NCBI GenBank assembly: GCA_038363925.1
Contig: JAQQWL010000006.1
Coordinates: 1,654,501 to 1,718,500, forward strand
Reading direction: 5' to 3'
Origin: Apiospora phragmitis
Taxonomy: Eukaryota > Ascomycota > Sordariomycetes > Amphisphaeriales > Apiosporaceae
DNA length: 64,000 bases
The notes under the pieces were generated by a model. The model saw only the letters and a list, made by a program, of their open reading frames with translations. It had not been told where the DNA came from and ran no database searches. Shown here one piece after another: positions 12,340 to 24,728 of the stretch. The number at the start of each line of letters is the position of its first letter. The first letter of the stretch is position 1. Made by a program: the position numbers and the translations under genes.

Positions 12340-14006
12340 CTATACAACCAAAGGTGGAGGGCACGCCCAGCTCGTTGTGTCATTGGTACGTCCCCCCGTA
12401 TAATCCGCTGCCCGGGGGAACGGGCAGACGGGACGCTGAGCGTAGGACGTAGCCCAGTTCGCGGACGTATTGAATGTCGTTGCTATGATGTCATGTGGCT
12501 TCTGGTCCGTGTGCTCCATCCAGTTCACCAGAGCTGCGAACATGTCGGTGCTTGGATTGTTTACTAGATCCAGCCCTAAGATGTTTCCGGAATACACCGC
12601 GCTTCCTTGCGTTGCGGCTGAGAAGAACCAAGGGGCTCTATACTGCGGCTGCACGTAGGGGAACGTTTCGGGTGGGTTTAGGTTCACAGGGTAGCTGTCC
12701 GAAAGGAAACAGTGCGCCATGCCCGGGACCTGGTAGTAAAGCATGAAGTCGTCACGATTGGCCGAGTACTTGCCGACGTTCTGAAAGTACTCCAAGCTGC
12801 TCTTGGTGGGGACGATACCGTCGGCAGGACCATGGTACATGATCAGCCTGCCTCCTCGGCTGTGGAATCTGGCCCAGTCTGTGGTATTCGCTCGCGGCGA
12901 GGCCATACCGGGCCTTTGTTGCTCGGCATCCGTGACGATCTTGTCGGTGTAGTTGTATCCAGATTCATAGCCACTGAGGAAGTTGAGTGGCCACTGCCAG
13001 TCAAATCCACACGGCTGCCCAGCGGGCGCATACATCCCACCCGTAGGAGCCACAAAGCTGAGAAGAGTGCCCTCTGCGCCTGGCTCGGGACCTGGAAAGA
13101 TATCCTTTGTCTCACCATCAACCGTTATGGTATAATTCTGATGCAAGGCGATGAGCGTGCTGACCTGGGCCTGGGTAAGGCAATCCAAAGCGTCGTTGAA
13201 TTCGCAACTCAGGGACGTAGCGATCTCCGTCAGGTTGCATGCCGATGGATCCATGATCACTTCGTCCGTCACGTTGTCTTTTGCATCACACCCCGGCGAA
13301 TCTCGTCAACAATGAAAGCAAACTGACTTGGGTTGTCAGGCACAGTCCCGGGAGTATCCGGCAGATCAAGTCCTGCGAGCTTTGCCACCCAGGGCATGAT
13401 GTGTTCTTGGTCCCACGAAGGAGCACCAATTAGGAGGCCGTCGAACGAGTTCGGGTCTATTTCGAGCTGCCTGAGTCCTTGCCGCCCCGAAGTGGAACAA
13501 CCGGCAAAGTAGGAATGGCTAATCGGATCCCCGTAGTATGCCCGGATGATGTCCTTTGCCACCGGGACAGACCCGTCCAGGGCGCGGCATCCCCAATCGT
13601 TGCGAGCCCGAGGATTATCTTTCGCCCATCTCTGGTCCTGCTGGTCGCCTTTATGGCCCTGTTCCGTGGACATAACGGCCATGTTGTAGTATCGAGCCGC
13701 CGCCCACATTTCGCGCCAGTCGATCCCGCCGGCGAAGGAGAAGCCACCAGTGGTCATGAACGAGCCTGCCCAGAACCCCCGTTCCGGCATGATGAGGCCA
13801 AAGCGGTAGGTGTCCATCTTCACAATCATGGCGCATGTTGGCGGCAGGGGCAAGGCGTAGTTGCATTGCGGTAATAATATGTTGGGGTTGGATTCGGTAG
13901 CAGGACATGCCCCGTAGAAGCCATTGTCGGCGATGTCTTCGCCATAACATCCGTTGTTCAGTCCTATTGATGGTTTCGATGGTGGCATTGTACTGCCGTA
14001 ACGCAT
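12340..14006 (-). CDS. Tannase/feruloyl esterase family protein (one-base frameshift)
   Basis: Two overlapping frames, 14006-13269 and 13272-12340, are parts of one protein. The first holds GLNNGCYGEDIADNGFYGAC, RFGLIMPE and the nucleophile motif GCSTSGRQG; the second holds the Asp loop GPADGIVP and the His motif GMAHCF. Together these form the Cys-Ser-Asp-His-Cys arrangement of the tannase fold. The frames join if one base is added at the C-run 13291-13294, giving RRGCDAKDNVTDEV across the junction. Enzymes of this family are usually secreted and cleave galloyl or feruloyl esters of plant material. The N-terminus and any signal peptide are unresolved: ATG 14006 gives no secretion signal, so a 5' exon is probably missed. 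Substrate is not predictable. A truly broken gene is possible, but the rest is well kept. Confidence 0.75.
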
Positions 14007-14731
14007 TCTCAGAGTTTTCCGCGCTGCAATTCTTAGCCGGTGCTATCCCCGGGCATAGGTTTAGAGCTTGGCAGAGGAGAAGAGGCTCAGTACAAAGACT
14101 GAGTTGAATAAAGGGTGCATATTTGGGATACTGTAGATATGCCACAAACTCAACACTGGTCAACTGGATCAAATTCAAATTCAAATGAGATTCAACAATA
14201 TGTTTTGTTTTCTTACTGTCAGTATTGCACAACTATCAACGCATTTATACACATCTGCTACGATGTTTTTCTCTTCTCGGCATATATGATTATAAGCTAG
14301 CATCGTAAACTCCTGCCTCATGCCATAGAGACAGTTAGACTTTGGCGGCTCCAAGCGTCATCTTAAGTATCCTGCTATTCTCGAAATTGGTATAGTAGGC
14401 ACCTGTTTACAACTCCTATGATATGATACCCCGTGTTACCCCAAGGAATAATGGTCACAATGCTCCAAGGTGTGTCACTAGCATGGTGCTCGGTGTGGGC
14501 TCTGACGCGGACACCTACAGTGCCTCTACCGCTTGGGCTTGTAGGCAGGTCAACACTTACGAAGGAGACATCATGAGGCTGAAAGTTGGGGATCACTAAC
14601 AGATGAGCTAAGTCATCGTGTGACTGTCTCGGTCCAATCGACCAAACAATTACGGTGTGAGCTACCAGAAGTACTTTAATAATTACCCAACTCTCTCTTT
14701 AACCACATATTACTAAAAGATGTTAGTCCTA
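14007..14731. other. Flank between esterase and AT-rich block 1
   Basis: Likely promoter and 5' part of the esterase gene. Base composition shifts to AT just before the element start at 14734. Confidence 0.45.
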
Positions 14732-14733
14732 TA

Positions 14734-14780
14734 AGCACCTTAACCACTTAGCCGTCTTATTATATAAGCAGCAACTTAAA
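14734..14780 (+). repeat. Left TIR of element G
   Basis: 47 bp, RIP-mutated (C to T) compared with the right copy at 24194-24240. Confidence 0.85.
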
Positions 14781-16121
14781 CTTAATATTAAACTATATTA
14801 TAACCTAAGTTCATTTTATTAATAACTATTCGAAAAGAAATCGAAAAATTATAACTTTAACGAATTTTATTTTTAATATAGCTAGTAATATTAAAATCGC
14901 TTTTCGAATTTAAGTTAATAACTTAAATTATTTTATCTTCCTTTAATTTATCTTAAAGGTTATACTACTAGCTTATTATTTTATCTTTAATTATTATTAT
15001 ATTTTATATTATAATAAAAGTATAATTAAAGTTTTTAATTACTTAATAAGGTTGAAATTTAAATGCTTTATTTAATTTAACTTATAAATAATCTTTTTTC
15101 ATTTTAATTTAATTAATTAAACCTTTAAAGTATTAAACCCTTTTTTAAGCTTACGAAATAATAGCCTCTTATAAGTACTATTAAGTTAAATATCTCTAAC
15201 GTATCCTATATAAGCGAATATCCTATTTTTTTATACCCCTTTTAATAAAATATAAATTAATTTCACTATAACGTATTTAATATATTAAAATTAATCGGAA
15301 TTATTATCTCTAAATATTTCTATATTATTCTAATAAGTACGCGTATTATACCCGGGTTCTCTTTAAATTTTATAGCGCTATAAGCGTGTCTTAAACGTCC
15401 TTATACGATTACTTTTCCGACGCGATTCGTTTTATAATTATTTATTAATATCTTTTTAAAATTACAGGTCTTTTTTAGCTTATATACGAAGTGATCTTTT
15501 ATTCTATAACCGTTTTTTTTTCGTACGGCGGCGCCGGCTAAGTATTTTATTTATTTTTTAAAGTATTACGTTTTTACCTTTTAAAAAAGTAACTTAATAT
15601 ATAATATATATTATAACCTTTACGATCTAGTTAAGGTTAATTAAAATAAACGTCGGAAAATTATTTTAATACTATACAATACGGTTTCGAACATATTCGG
15701 TTTAAGATTAAGCTTTAATCGGGCTATTTAAAGTTTTTAATTTTTAAAGAATAAATAGGCTAGAAGACGTCCCCGGAGGTATTAAAGTACGTAGCTTTAT
15801 ATCTAATTATAAAATAATATATTCCGGATTATACGAGACGAGTCCTATCTTTCGAAAGCTTCCTTATATATTCGAAACGATAAAAATCGCCTAAAACGCT
15901 TTTAAAAACGCTAGTAAGAAATCCTCCTTTAAAATATAAATAATATGCGCCCGTATAAAATATTTAATTTCTTTCCCGTACGCCTTTTTTAATATATAAA
16001 AACAGCCGATATTAAAAGGTTAGAACTTATGCGACGAATAAGAAGGTATATAAAGTATAATAATCGAGTGGTGGCTTTCGTGGCCGTCTAGGATTAAGAG
16101 GCGATAATGACCTTTTATACG

Positions 16122-16324
16122 TATTGGAACAGCCACTCCAGGGGCTTCCAGCACCTCTTGAAAAGGGCGTCACGTGCGTGCGACGTATAGATCATTAGCC
16201 CCTCGTACGAAAAGGTAAGCGCTGGCGGCTTCCCGCTAATTAATAAATAGAGGAGATAAATAAAATATAAGCACCGTTTTAACCTTTATATAGTATACGT
16301 ACGTATTAGAAAGCCTATTTAATA
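16122..16324 (+). repeat. 5' LTR of the copia element
   Basis: 203 bp, same length as the 3' LTR. The first 100 bp keep more CpA/TpG than surrounding DNA. Confidence 0.85.
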
Positions 16325-19300
16325 TTAATTAATAATTATACGAGGTAATTATAGATTAATAAAAGTAAAAAGACGGTTTTACGCTAGTATATAAACAGGG
16401 TAACCGTGCTAAATAGCTTAAAAAGATTCTTAAATCTTTAAGAAGAGTAAAGCTACCTCTTTCGTATAAAGTTTAAATCTTATTTCTTTTAAAGCGAATA
16501 TCGAAAAAAAGAGACTAAGTTATAATATGGTCGGAAAACTAGCTAAATTATATATTACTTTATACCCGAAAATAACGTTATATGAACTAGTTAAACGATA
16601 CTTTAATAATAGTATCTACCCCTTAATACCCTTTAACCGGGCTAGGATCCTAATATTAAATAACCTGAAATCCCCTAGACGTCCGAGCCGTCCGAGGCAC
16701 CTAAGAACGAACCCGAGATTACGTACGAAAAAACTATAGCGACTACGAGAATAAAATTCGGGGTCTGGAAAGCAAATACCGACCTCGAGAAATGGAATAA
16801 CGAGCCGGACCCGACGTTACCTAAAGTAATAAAAAAAGAATTAATAATATACGCCGCACGATACTTTTACGATTATTACTCTTTTAAAATTACGAAAAAT
16901 ACTTTTACGAAATAATTCGTTTATGATTTCGCTAAATGAATAAAAGAGGCATTTAAAGATATTAATCGTACGTTTTTAAAAGCTCTCTTTACGTACTTAG
17001 AAAAGAACGGAATCGATACCCCCAATAATAATATAATAATTGGGAAACTAATAAAGCTTACCGTATACCGATATACCTTGTCGCTTAAGCCGGAATAATA
17101 ACGCCGACCCCTGACCGTTTAAAAAGAAAGTACCGTATAAAACTTAATAAAATAACCGGCCGAAAATTATATAATAAAATAAGAAACGCGGGAAACCTAT
17201 ACGGTATAACTAGCCGTATAATTAAACCCCGATTACCGGTATCCCTCTTTCCCGGCTACGTATCCCGGTATACCCGGTACTAGAGCCTCTTAAGATATTA
17301 TTCTTTTCCTCGCTCTTAATTAGACACCTAACGCTAATACGTAAACGTTTAACCCGGTATATATTACTACGTACGATATTTTATTAACTCGAATTATTTA
17401 TAATAAAAAAATAGATAGCTTTAAAATCGTTCTATTTTTTAAAGTATAAAAAAAGATTAACGATTATACCGGCGTATCGTATAATATTTTTACCGATAAA
17501 ATACGACTCTTTATCGGGACCTGCCGCCGACTAGATATCCCGGAAGACCAGTATTACGCGATTTTTCTAGATATCCTAGCCGGCCATGCGGTAGACTTTT
17601 ATTTAAGCTATATCGGCCTAAATAAAAAATAAGACTAAATATATACCGACTTCGATAAATATTTTAACGACCCGGTAATTTATATTTAATATTATACGGA
17701 TTAAACGAATATTATATTTATATAATTAAAAATAGAAAACTCCGAGAAGTCGCTTTTAAAAATCCTAGAGATATTATTCGATAAGCTAACCCGCGTATAA
17801 CGAGCCCTCGGAATAGGATTTTTTTAAAAAAAGCACCTCTATACTTTTGTTATACGAGCTTATCGAGGAGTCCCGAGCTCGAACCGGCCTTTATCTACCG
17901 GCAGCTAACGTGCGAGGGTCTATTTTCTAACCTCCGAGCCTCGTTAAGTATCGCGATAAATCGAAAAATAATAACCGGCTATTTAACGGAAGGATTACCG
18001 CCGGAAATAACCTTTAAAGCATATATAATTAATAAACGCTTTATTAATAATTATACGAAAAAGAATAGGCCGTCTTATAATAATAAACCCTTTTATAGGA
18101 ATAAACCGGCATTTTTTAATAACCGGAACTAATAAATAATAATACCGTTCCGACCTAAACCAACGTATAGAAATAAGCCGTTTTAAAAAAGAACGTGCCG
18201 AGTTTATTAAAAATAGGGATATTAATCAATAAACTATTCGTTTAAAAAATAATCTCGGGCACGAACTTAATATTTTTAAGCGTACGAAGCTATTAAATAA
18301 AGTCCCCTCGTATTAAAGGAATACGAAATATTTATACAGGATTAAAAAGGATTATAAAAAGACTTTAACGACGAGGAAAACTACGATTATATTAATTTAA
18401 AGGATATATAATAAGGAATTATTTACTTAATAAACGCTACGTTTTTTTACCGGCTTATAAGAGAGGATATTTATTCTTTAAAACTTACCGTACGAGCGGA
18501 TTAATTTAATTTAAGCGGTTAATATAGCTAAGTATACTAAAGTAAACTCTGGGATACCGGTACCGCACAGTTCTCGATAGTCGGCAAGCTCCAAGCCGAA
18601 GCCTACGTACGAGAGAACCCGGACACCTAGATCGATTAGACTCCCGGATCGGCCGAGATTAAATTCGGTAATTTATTTCCGATATTATTAATCGGTACCT
18701 TTAACGTACAGAATTAATTAAGAATAACGAAATATTATATTTTTAAAACTTAAACCATTTTCGTATTATTACTATATAATACCGATAAATTTAAAACGTA
18801 TTATAATAATATCTTTAACGTTATTATACGAGCCGACGGGAAAACACTCTTAATTATTAAGAAATAGGGACATCCGTTCTTTAACGTTAGTCGTACGGAA
18901 ACGACGGTACACCTTACCGAAGTATAGCTCCGGTACTTCCACCGTTAATTTAGATATCCCCGCACGGAGAGGCTATATAACTTCCTAAAGAATACTAGCC
19001 ACGATAACGTCGAGACTTCCGTCCTCGACGAAATTTAGAAATTCTGCTCCTAGTACTAAACGTACGACCTGGTACCACGGCGGTTTAAATTCTTACTTTA
19101 AGATTCGTACGATTTTAATTATAAGATCGTTATCGATATTATATATATTAACGGATAAAACGTATTATACGTTATTAATATTAATATATTTTTTTAAATA
19201 GTTATATTTTTAAAATTATTTAATATATAAAATATTTAAAATACGTTTTATAAATATTAAATATACGTTTATTAAAACCCCTCGAATAATATTTCGCATA

Positions 19301-21753
19301 ACCCCGAAACTTATTTCTAAAGGAAGTTCCGGAATTACGTATAAATAATAGAAATTATATATAAATAAATACTAATCGAAGCTTATTAAATAATAAAAAA
19401 GATCGAGAAAACGCACGCTCCGCTCCGCCGAGCGTATAATATCCTATAAAAAAAGCTAAGTAACCGTATAAACCCGGAGACGGTCCTTTAAATAGCGGTA
19501 AAAGCTTTAAATAATACTGCCGGCCCGGATAGGCTTATCCTAACACTCCTTATTTTCGGAGCATATCCCCGAATTAATACGAGTTCGCCTCTATCGCCAG
19601 AAATCCAAGCGAGAGCGGAGGCCGTACAAAAAGCGATAAAAATATTACGAAAGATCCGGGCAGAGGTTAATATTAACCGAGCTTTAAATACCCGAAGCGG
19701 ACCGTATATTCATAATATTTTCACATTCCCGCTCCGTATAGAGGTTCTTATATAGCGAGAGAAAAAAGGATAGACCGGACCGTACCCGATCGCCGTAATC
19801 GAAAACCGTATAGTCCGAGTCGATACACCAGACGGCCCGAAGGAATTCCGGGTTACCTAAATTAAGCCATATTTCCGGGAACCCGAAGAACCTATAAAAA
19901 ATACGGAAGGCAAGGATGGCACTACTTCTAAAATAAAGGACGATACTACTTTCGAAATAAAGGACGTTATTATTATAAAATAGCCCGAAACTCCCGTATA
20001 ATAAGGTTAAGGCCGACCTTAAAAATATTTATTTTTATATAACTCCTTAACGGTATTCTTTACTTAAAAAAACGTAAAAACTACGACCTAGCCGTTAAGC
20101 TCCGGAAAAATAATATAATTACGGCCTCCGGAACCCCTTTTTAAAAATCGGATACGAAAAAATAAATAACCTCGCCGTATAAGGGGTATTCGAGTTTGTT
20201 TGATTCGATCCGAAGGTTTATAATAATTACCGGATCTTTAAAACCCGGCTCGTATGGGAGATTAAAAGGAAAAATATTAAACTGTACGAGAAATTTAAGC
20301 TTATTGTTTAAAAATATAAAGATACGGAAAAAGAGAAAATCCTTATTTAATCGCCGATAATTTAAAGAATAAATTAAAGGCTAATATTTATATTAAGACC
20401 GACTTTTATGCGGGACTTCGGAGCTTACGAAGAACTACGGGATATTATTTAAACGTATATTTAATCGTATAATAAGCTTATTTATATAATATACGTAAAG
20501 CTTTTAAAAAAGTTCGAGTTTTAATACTTTAAAAAAATGCTTTTATAAATCGTATTATTATTATACGGCTTAATAAAATCCGAATTATATTAATTTAAAA
20601 CGTATTACGAATATTATATATAAAACTTAGGAATAACGGTTTTTATATATAATCCTTATTTATTTTTTATAAACGACGGCTTAAAAACTTTCGGAATTAT
20701 TATTATATAAATTAATAATATCTTTAGCTTCGTTATAAGCCCTTTTTTTAAAAAAGAAAATAAAAAGCTAGTAGAAGTAGCGTTCCGTACGAAGCCGAAA
20801 GAGACCTTAACGGAAAATACGCCCGTAAAATTTAACGGAGGTAAGATCTTATTAGAAACGCACGATATTTTTTTCTAATAGAAAGGATAAGTTAAACAGT
20901 TTTAGTTTATAAACTTAAAAACTACCGACCGGGATTAGTAATATATCTCTTAACGTATGAAAGGGGCGTATATCGCTTTAATCTATTAACCGGAGGTAAT
21001 GTACGACCTGTCGGTCGTAGTTTAAATATAGGCCCTTAAGGATGAAGATATCGAGCACCTAAACGCCCGAATCGTCTAATAAATCGAGAACTCGATACGA
21101 GGACTCCGGTATATTTTTCTCGATTTTTAACGTACGAAAATATATATCTTTACCGACGGCTCGTTCGTAAATAATAAAGACTTAACTTCCTAATTTAGGT
21201 ACTTTATTATGCTCGGCTAAAAGACCGAGCGTACGAAAGACCGATTCGAAATTTAAGGTAATATTATTTATTAAAGCTCGATAAAATATAAAAGAGTTAC
21301 TCGAAGCGTACTCGTTAATAAGCTATACGGGATGATTTCCGGCGTTAATAGCGGTATCGTATTAAATACGACGCTTAAAAAGATTATACGGAGCCTAGGA
21401 TTTTAAGAAATTTTAATAATTTTTTATATAGACTCGAGGTCTTTATACGAATACTTAATAAAGCTTGGTACGATAAACGAAAAGCGATTAATAATTAATA
21501 TTATATCGTTTCGAGAATCGTATAAAAAAAGGAGATAATAAAAATTTACTAAATAAATAAACGGGATAACCCGGCGGACGCTTTTATAAAGAAATTTTTA
21601 AATAAAGCCTTTAAACAGCTTATCTCGATAAATAAACTAATTATATAAATAAAGGTATACGTTAAAAAGCTTCGCCTATATAACGAGTAAGCGAAAAGTA
21701 AAGAGCAAAAGAGAAGGGAGGAGGATCTTCCCTTTAAAAAAAAAAACTGCTAA

Positions 21754-21956
21754 TATTAGAACAGCTACTTTAGAGGCTTCCAATACCTCTTAAAAAAGGC
21801 GTTATGTACGTGCGACGCACGGATTATTAGCCCCTCGTACAAAAAGGTGAGCGCTAGCGGCTTCCCGCCAGTTAATAAATAAAAGAGACAGATAAAATAT
21901 AAGCACCGTCTCAACCCCTACGCAGCGTACGTACGCACTAGAAAGCCCATTTAACA
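21754..21956 (+). repeat. 3' LTR of the copia element
   Basis: 203 bp, preceded by a polypurine tract and followed by the target duplication ATACA (21957-21961). Confidence 0.85.
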
Positions 21957-23696
21957 ATACAAGACTTAATATATTAATTAAAATATTAAACTTAGTCCTC
22001 GCTTTTTTTATTCGTGGTCTAGTTATTTTTAATAATTACGATCACTTAATCCTTTAATAATAGGCTATTTTCGTATTAAAAAAAGAGGTGCGTTTTTTTA
22101 ATAAAGATAATATACGGAGGAATAGCGTAACCGTATAATTTAACGCTTTAAATAATTATAACTTATTCTTAATTCTTTTACTATATTATTTTAAGCCTTT
22201 CGCATTGATCGGAAGTAGTTACGATTATTTCGGACGAGATTTAGCTTATAAAAAAGCCGGTCTCGTTGAAATTATAAATATCCTCTTTTTAAATCCCGTA
22301 TTTATAAATTATATTCCGTACGAGGGTAAACTACGCGTGATACGCGTCGGGATCTTCGTAAAGGACTCTTTAATAATTGATTCTTTAATTAAAACGCGTC
22401 CGGAGGTCTAGTTATTATTATATAAAGTTAAAGGCTTAATTAATATCGACGCGTCTCGCGTCGCGTAAACTAAATAATCGATTCGTTATATCTTTTATAT
22501 TACTTAGTTAAGGAAAAAACGATCGCGTATTTAAATTAATAATATATCGAATAATTATATCTTTTTTAAAATTTAAAAACTTTCGAGAATTCGTAAATAT
22601 TTCGCGTTATATAAGTTAATTATTTCGTCTATGCTATAAGGTTTTCAATAAAACGTAATAAATTAATATAGCTTTTCGTACGTTTAAAATTAAGTCTTTT
22701 TAAAGCGCTTAAAACGCTAGAATTATATTACTCTCTTTTTAAAGTTACAGCATTTTCGGACGTAAAAGAATATAAAAAAAGGTTAAAGCTATAAGGAAAT
22801 TTATAAAAATAAGACATTCGCTTATAAGATACGTTATTATAAGCTAGGGTTTCGACTTAACGTATACACCGAGAGCTAGTACGTATAAGCGCTTCTCGAA
22901 TAAGTGTTTATTAGTCGTTAAATTATTTAAGGCCTAAAGGGACCACTTTTTAGCCGCGGACTTACTCGTATTTCCGTAACCGGGAGTTTAAGGGTTTAAA
23001 AATATTTCGTGGGTAGATTTCGATAACTCGCTACCCGTTAGCTATTATTTTAAGTTTAAAAATTAATTTCTAAGCTCGGTGCTACGTTTAAATAAAGTTA
23101 GCCTTATTTACGTTTATATTAAATATTAATTAATAATAAAGAATTAAATATTTTTAAACTTTATTTTAATATAAAAAAGGATTTAAATTTAAGAACTATA
23201 ATATTTAAAAAATATATATAAATAAATATAGTACTTAAACTTTATTAATTATAAATTCCGTTATAAAATAGTTTTATACGTAATTATCGTAATCGTTATT
23301 ACTTTAAATTCTTTAGTTTTATTCGTAATAAATAAATATTTCGTAATTATATTATCACTAACTTATTATTAATTAAGTTTTTAAATAAATAAACGAATAA
23401 TTTATTTTAAAAATTTATTTATAAGTTATAAAAATTATCGCCGCGGTTTAAAAATAATTAAAAAAGTAAAGTAATATTATTTATATTTATTAACTTTATA
23501 ATTATCATTTATTTATAATAAGCGGTATTTTAAATAAAGATTTTAATTAATTTAGCCGGATTAATTATATAATAATTATAATTTAAACTTATAATATTAT
23601 TAATTTTATTTATATTATAAATAAATTAAACGAGAATATCCGTAATAAATACTGCCTTAAAATAAAGAAAAAAAGCTAAATATGTAATAAACGTAT

Positions 23697-24076
23697 CAGA
23701 AATCCATCGTCGTGGCTAGTATGGTCTTCAACTTGGGGTAACGGGCGATGAATCTCTTTACCTAATGGATTCCAAAGGGCAAGGCGCGCTGGTACGTCTT
23801 GAATAGCCGGGCGACGAACAGCCGGAACACGTTATACTTGGGGGCAAGGCCTAGCTGCGCCTATCGGATAGCCCAGGTTTCAAGATATTCCTCCTGGGCG
23901 GAAGAGAGGGTCCTAGCGGACTCCTTAGACTCGTTCCGGGTCGGTCTGCCCCTGATTCTGTCCCGTAAGGTGGCTCGGGGTACCTTAAGTCTTTTAAAGG
24001 CTGCACGTTCCGACTCGCCAGCTTGTACGGCCAAAACAGCACGCTAAATGGCGGATTTGGGGGTTAGAATGGGCAT
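23697..24076 (-). pseudogene. Pogo-type transposase N-terminus (HTH_psq plus CENP-B-like HTH) with RIP stops
   Basis: One minus-strand frame from ATG 24076 (MPILTPKSAI) reads KVPRATLRDRIRGRPTRNES, the psq-type helix-turn-helix, followed by LSSAQEEYLETW and a CENP-B/Tc5-like segment ending KRFIARYPKLKTILATTMDF. It is interrupted by three TAG codons, each explained by CAG to TAG. The frame ends at the sharp composition boundary near 23,695, beyond which sequence is strongly AT-rich and no continuation is recognised. A decayed transposase of element G. Confidence 0.78.
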
Positions 24077-24193
24077 AGCTAGAAAGCACGAGAAGTGACG
24101 ATTTTGGCAATATCCTCTGATTGCTAATAAGGGGGTTGAATGCTGACTTATATGCGAAAAGGGGGTTAGGGGGCTTCGCTTATCGGTAGTCAA

Positions 24194-24240
24194 TTTGGGT
24201 GGCTGCTTATGTGGTAGGACGGCTAAGTGGTTAGGGTGCT
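24194..24240 (-). repeat. Right TIR of element G
   Basis: Matches the left TIR in inverted orientation and retains the C residues that are T on the left, so it is the better preserved end. Confidence 0.85.
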
Positions 24241-24242
24241 TA

Positions 24243-24728
24243 CGAGGCTTGTGATACTTCCGCAAATGGAAACGTCAACAAATGAGGGTGCTCAGATAGC
24301 TGCCTGGCTTCCTGTCAAAAGTCTGCTAAGGGAAATATTTCTCAAGCATTACCTTCAGAGCCGGGTTGCCGTCGGCATAGTCTCACTAAGCACGATACCT
24401 TTCATTGTCAGCAGACTTCGACATATCGGGGGAAACATACCCTTGCAAGTCCCACTCCGGTCCGATCGGCTAAAAACTCATAGGATTGGCCGTAAGTGTG
24501 CCTCTACTAGCTGGATGATCCTCGGCAACATATTGATGTTTACCAAAGCCCCAAAACCCAAGTTGGCCCAAGTTGTATTGATACATTACGGCATGGTCAA
24601 ATCACGGCGATTCAAAGGTGTGCCCTATTGCTGGCGATTCCGCAAGTAGGTTGCTCGTAGGAGGGACGTTCATCTACTTGCAAGGAATTGAAGGTGGGAG
24701 ACATGATATAATGTGTTATTTGTAGTGT
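24243..24728. other. Flank right of element G
   Basis: GC-normal. A 140-residue plus-strand frame (24227-24649) overlaps the TIR and has no recognisable domain, so no gene is called. Confidence 0.45.

Larger units (their letters stand above)
16122..21956 (+). mobile_element. Ty1/copia-type LTR retrotransposon, RIP-degraded
   Basis: Two 203-bp LTRs (16122-16324, 21754-21956) begin T[G/A]TTGGAACAG in the ancestral form and end TTTAACA. The target duplication is ATACG (16117-16121) and ATACA (21957-21961), differing by one G to A. Internal order is Gag, protease, integrase, reverse transcriptase, RNase H, which is copia-type. Visible fragments: Gag-like YYAIFLDILAGHA near 17,555; protease DTGTAQFSIVG near 18,557; integrase core 19,100-19,880; RT start GVFEFV and KPYEK-like blocks 20,170-20,400; RNase H FTDGSF near 21,155. 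A polypurine tract lies at about 21,706-21,727. Many stops; not capable of movement. Confidence 0.85.
15199..22834 (-). mobile_element. Pogo-like transposon X-A, split by a copia element
   Basis: Ends ACGTATC..AAGCGAATATC (15199) and the inverse ending at 22834, with TA duplications at 15197-15198 and 22835-22836. Without the copia insertion and its duplicated target the element is about 1.8 kb. Its body aligns by eye with X-B and, inverted, with X-B' and X-D. The transposase lies on the minus strand and is heavily RIP-mutated. The open frame at 22205-22411 is a chance or shadow frame, not a gene. Each terminus has only one AAGCGAAT motif, unlike X-B, which has two. Confidence 0.82.
14734..24240 (-). 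mobile_element. Pogo-like DNA transposon G, split by X-A
   Basis: Terminal inverted repeats of 47 bp begin AGCACCYTAACCACTTAGCC at 14734 and at 24240 on the other strand. Differences between the ends are C/T or G/A, as RIP makes. Target duplication TA is at 14732-14733 and 24241-24242. Removing the nested X-A (7,636 bp plus one TA) leaves 1,869 bp, the size of a pogo/Fot1-type element. The right end encodes the N-terminal DNA-binding part of a pogo-type transposase on the minus strand. Element G therefore accounts for the whole of AT-rich block 1. The class is supported by TIRs, TA duplication, size and transposase; subfamily is not assigned. Confidence 0.82.

Noticed and set aside
12712..13326. 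204-residue plus-strand frame over the esterase
   Set aside because: Shadow of the minus-strand esterase, which has the complete catalytic motifs.
16527..16739. 70-residue frame inside the copia element
   Set aside because: Chance open frame in the Gag region between RIP stops.
22205..22411. 68-residue frame in X-A
   Set aside because: Other copies of X do not keep it open and it opposes the transposase strand.
24199..24245. tRNA-like D-arm sequence (GGCTAAGTGGTTAGG)
   Set aside because: It lies inside the TIR of element G, appears inverted at the other end, and no box B or acceptor stem follows.
24227..24649. 140-residue plus-strand frame beside element G
   Set aside because: Starts within the TIR, shows no domain and has no family-like composition.
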